Shown here: piece after piece, positions 8,155 to 10,475 of the stretch | Layout of the letters: each line of letters begins with the position of its first letter | Numbering within the stretch: the stretch's first letter is position 1 | From: DATKZH01 sp964475955 | GTDB taxonomy: Bacteria > Planctomycetota > Planctomycetia > Pirellulales > Thermoguttaceae | Length of the DNA: 10,475 nucleotides | Direction of reading: 5' to 3' | Assembly (NCBI GenBank): GCA_964475955.1 | Contig: CAYYZY010000250.1 | Coordinates: forward strand, 1 to 10,475 | Notes under the pieces: model-generated | The model's input: only the letters and a program-made list of their open reading frames with translations | Told to the model about the DNA's origin: nothing | The model's database searches: none | Made by a program: the position numbers and the translations under genes

Positions 8155-8327
8155 CTGGCCCGGTGTGGGCCAGGAGCGGTACGCTCCAGACGGGTCTTGG
8201 CTGCAAGGCTTGGCCCGTGCCTGCGTCGTAGACGCCGATCCAACCAACTGCGGGGGCGCCATGGCTCCCCCACGTGCCGAGGCACGAGAGCGGTCCGCCA
8301 TTCTGTGACGGCCTTTCCTCGGCGGAC
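8155..8327. repeat. Run of consecutive hairpin-forming inverted repeats
   Basis: Perfect stems in order: CTGGCCC/GGGCCAG at 8155-8173 (7 bp, 5-nt loop); GGAGCG/CGCTCC at 8173-8187 (6 bp, loop GTA); CTTG/CAAG at 8196-8207; GCGTC/GACGC at 8223-8235 (loop GTA); a 20-nt near-palindrome centred on GCCATGGC at 8252-8271; CGTGC/GCACG at 8273-8286; GTCCGCC/GGCGGAC at 8293-8327. They are almost back to back, as in a structured RNA, but GC-rich DNA makes chance stems common. Confidence 0.5.
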
Positions 8328-8402
8328 GAAGCGGCCACGTCTCGGGGAAGACGAGCACCAGCATACCACGGAGGTTTGACACATCCGGTCCAACCTGGCC
8401 GC

Positions 8403-8419
8403 GGAATTTTGGAAATTCC
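8403..8419. repeat. Perfect 7-bp hairpin
   Basis: GGAATTT at 8403-8409 and AAATTCC at 8413-8419 are separated by a TGG triloop. The stem is AT-rich, unlike the surrounding GC-rich hairpins. No U-run follows, so it is not a typical terminator. Confidence 0.55.
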
Positions 8420-8489
8420 TGGTGAAGTTGCTGCGGCCCGGGTGCCCCGGCTGGATAATCTCTTCTCTACCCTCCCAGCCACCTCACCC

Positions 8490-8504
8490 GGCTGCCCGGC
8501 AGCC
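8490..8504. repeat. 15-nt palindrome
   Basis: GGCTGCC, a central C, then GGCAGCC. It could form a hairpin of about 5 bp or be a protein-binding site. Function unknown. Confidence 0.4.
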
Positions 8505-8662
8505 CAGGAACAGGGTACTGGCCCAATGACGGAGTAGAGCGGCCAGAATCCCAACATCCGCCATTTCGAGGAAACCGGCGAAGTTGCGAAATCACCCCTC
8601 TAAAACCCGGGAGTTTTGCACGTTTTTGGGCCGGTTTGCGATGGGGTGGTGTCCTAGACCCT

Positions 8663-8714
8663 CCCGCACTAAAGCGGGGCTTTGTGGCGTTCTGGCGGGG
8701 GTTCTTCGTGCGGG
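8663..8714. repeat. Nested inverted repeat CCCGCAC/GTGCGGG
   Basis: CCCGCAC at 8663-8669 pairs with GTGCGGG at 8708-8714. Alternatively CCCGC at 8663-8667 pairs with GCGGG at 8674-8678 across a 6-nt loop, followed by GCTTTG. The second form vaguely resembles a terminator, but the T-run is too short to call it one. Confidence 0.35.
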
Positions 8715-8783
8715 GGGGCCAGCGAGTTCTGTCGCCCACAGTGGGAAGGAGAGCGGAGGGGCCTCCGTGGGGCTGGGTTGCAC

Positions 8784-8869
8784 TCCCCGCGGTCCGCCGA
8801 GCCGAGCGTGGAACCGACTTGGCGGGGAATACCGCCGGCGCCTTCACGGCGCAACAACCTTCGCGAAGG
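8784..8869. repeat. Second hairpin cluster with alternative pairings
   Basis: GGCGG/CCGCC at 8821-8836, GCGCC/GGCGC at 8838-8852 (loop TTCAC) and the palindrome CCTTCGCGAAGG at 8858-8869 follow one another. TCCCCGC at 8784-8790 can instead pair with GCGGGGA at 8822-8828, which would break the first hairpin. Confidence 0.45.
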
Positions 8870-8966
8870 GCGTACACCTCTCCGCTTTTGGGCAGGACGA
8901 TCTACGCCCTATCTGCCTAGCTCATCACGGTTTACGTTTCCCCTTCCCTCGCAACACTCGGCTGAC

Positions 8967-8972
8967 TATACT
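8967..8972 (+). promoter_or_regulatory. Possible -10 box for hsdM
   Basis: TATACT matches the bacterial -10 consensus at five of six places and lies about 145 nt upstream of the hsdM start. No clear -35 box stands 17 nt upstream (TTCCCT only), so the promoter call is tentative. Its right end touches the inverted repeat at 8972-9010. Confidence 0.3.
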
Positions 8973-9010
8973 GGCCGCATTGAGCATGAAGATACTTGCC
9001 TTTGCGGCCA
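8972..9010 (+). promoter_or_regulatory. 8-bp inverted repeat in the hsdM leader (operator or terminator-like stem)
   Basis: TGGCCGCA at 8972-8979 and TGCGGCCA at 9003-9010 are perfect inverted arms with centres about 31 bp apart, near three helical turns. TTTTCTT follows at 9011-9017. It could be a two-site operator abutting the -10 box, or a stem with a terminator-like T-rich tail. The sequence does not decide between them. Confidence 0.45.
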
Positions 9011-9017
9011 TTTTCTT

Positions 9018-9062
9018 GCCCAGCCTGGACCAGAGGTGTCCGAGCCTCGTGGTAGGCTGGGC
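9018..9062 (+). promoter_or_regulatory. 9-bp inverted repeat in the hsdM leader
   Basis: GCCCAGCCT at 9018-9026 and AGGCTGGGC at 9054-9062 are perfect inverted arms with a 27-nt spacer that itself holds a GGAC/GTCC stem (9027-9030 and 9038-9041). The right arm shares A9054-G9056 with a competing stem, GTGGTAGG (9049-9056) with CCTGCCAC (9083-9090), which pairs fully in RNA with one G-U. Confidence 0.45.
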
Positions 9063-9115
9063 GGTAAATGATGGTCCCAACCCCTGCCACGCCCTTGTGA
9101 TGGAATCGAGGCACG

Positions 9116-10475
<1,360 letters not shown>

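Larger units (their letters stand above)
8003..8966. other. Long intergenic region without a convincing gene, rich in hairpins
   Basis: Nearly 1 kb between the brxA start and the hsdM leader. All six frames give short or arginine/proline-rich products with no family I recognise, and no tRNA, rRNA, tmRNA or group II domain V motif was seen. It must hold the promoters for both divergent operons. No regulator gene of the BrxR/WYL kind is present. What stands out is many short perfect inverted repeats, listed separately, and a minus-strand frame at 7940-8096 with coding-like codon use that is out of register with brxA. Confidence 0.7.

Noticed and set aside
8003..8557. Upstream extension of the brxA frame to 464 residues
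   Set aside because: The extra 185 residues show no conservation or coding-like character and the DUF1819 core starts after 7930; only the ATG at 8002 is kept as start.
8674..8690. Rho-independent terminator after the CCCGC/GCGGG stem
   Set aside because: The following T-run is only three bases and no plus-strand gene ends before it.

Overview
The window is a stretch of a phage-defence island in a high-GC bacterium. It holds the first four genes of a BREX (bacteriophage exclusion) operon on the minus strand, in the order brxA-brxB-brxC-pglX, read from about 8002 down to the left edge. Facing away on the plus strand is a type I restriction-modification methyltransferase gene, hsdM, cut by the right edge. 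pglX is also cut, at the left edge. The usual remaining BREX genes (pglZ and brxL, or the brxD/brxH alternatives) and hsdS/hsdR would lie outside, so the BREX subtype cannot be fixed. The gene order fits type 1 and also related types.

Host: overall GC is high. Copies of the ACCACAGAGG(N)CACAGAG repeat, which I know from memory as common in Planctomycetes and some other large genomes, sit inside pglX. A planctomycete-like host is an inference, not proven here.

Layout: 1-3092 (minus) pglX, m6A methyltransferase, 1030 codons visible; 3093-3181 short gap; 3182-6625 (minus) brxC, large P-loop ATPase; 6631-7176 (minus) brxB; 7163-8002 (minus) brxA; 8003-9115 about 1.1 kb with no convincing gene but many short perfect hairpins; 9116-10475 (plus) hsdM. 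brxA/brxB overlap by 14 nt and brxB/brxC are 5 nt apart, so the first three are translationally packed.

How they work together: in BREX, PglX methylates an asymmetric site on host DNA, and BrxA, BrxB, BrxC and PglZ are needed to block unmethylated phage DNA. HsdM would methylate a second, separate bipartite site for a type I enzyme. Two adenine-methylation defences are thus driven outward from one shared intergenic region.

Most notable: (i) pglX carries two oppositely oriented copies of a 9-nt-period repeat in frame, just before methyltransferase motif I; (ii) the central part of pglX is about 20 percentage points lower in GC than its ends, which suggests module replacement; (iii) its motif IV reads NVPY rather than NPPY; (iv) the hsdM leader holds long inverted repeats that can form mutually exclusive stems; (v) the shared intergenic region holds a dense run of hairpins and a coding-like frame that is out of register with brxA.
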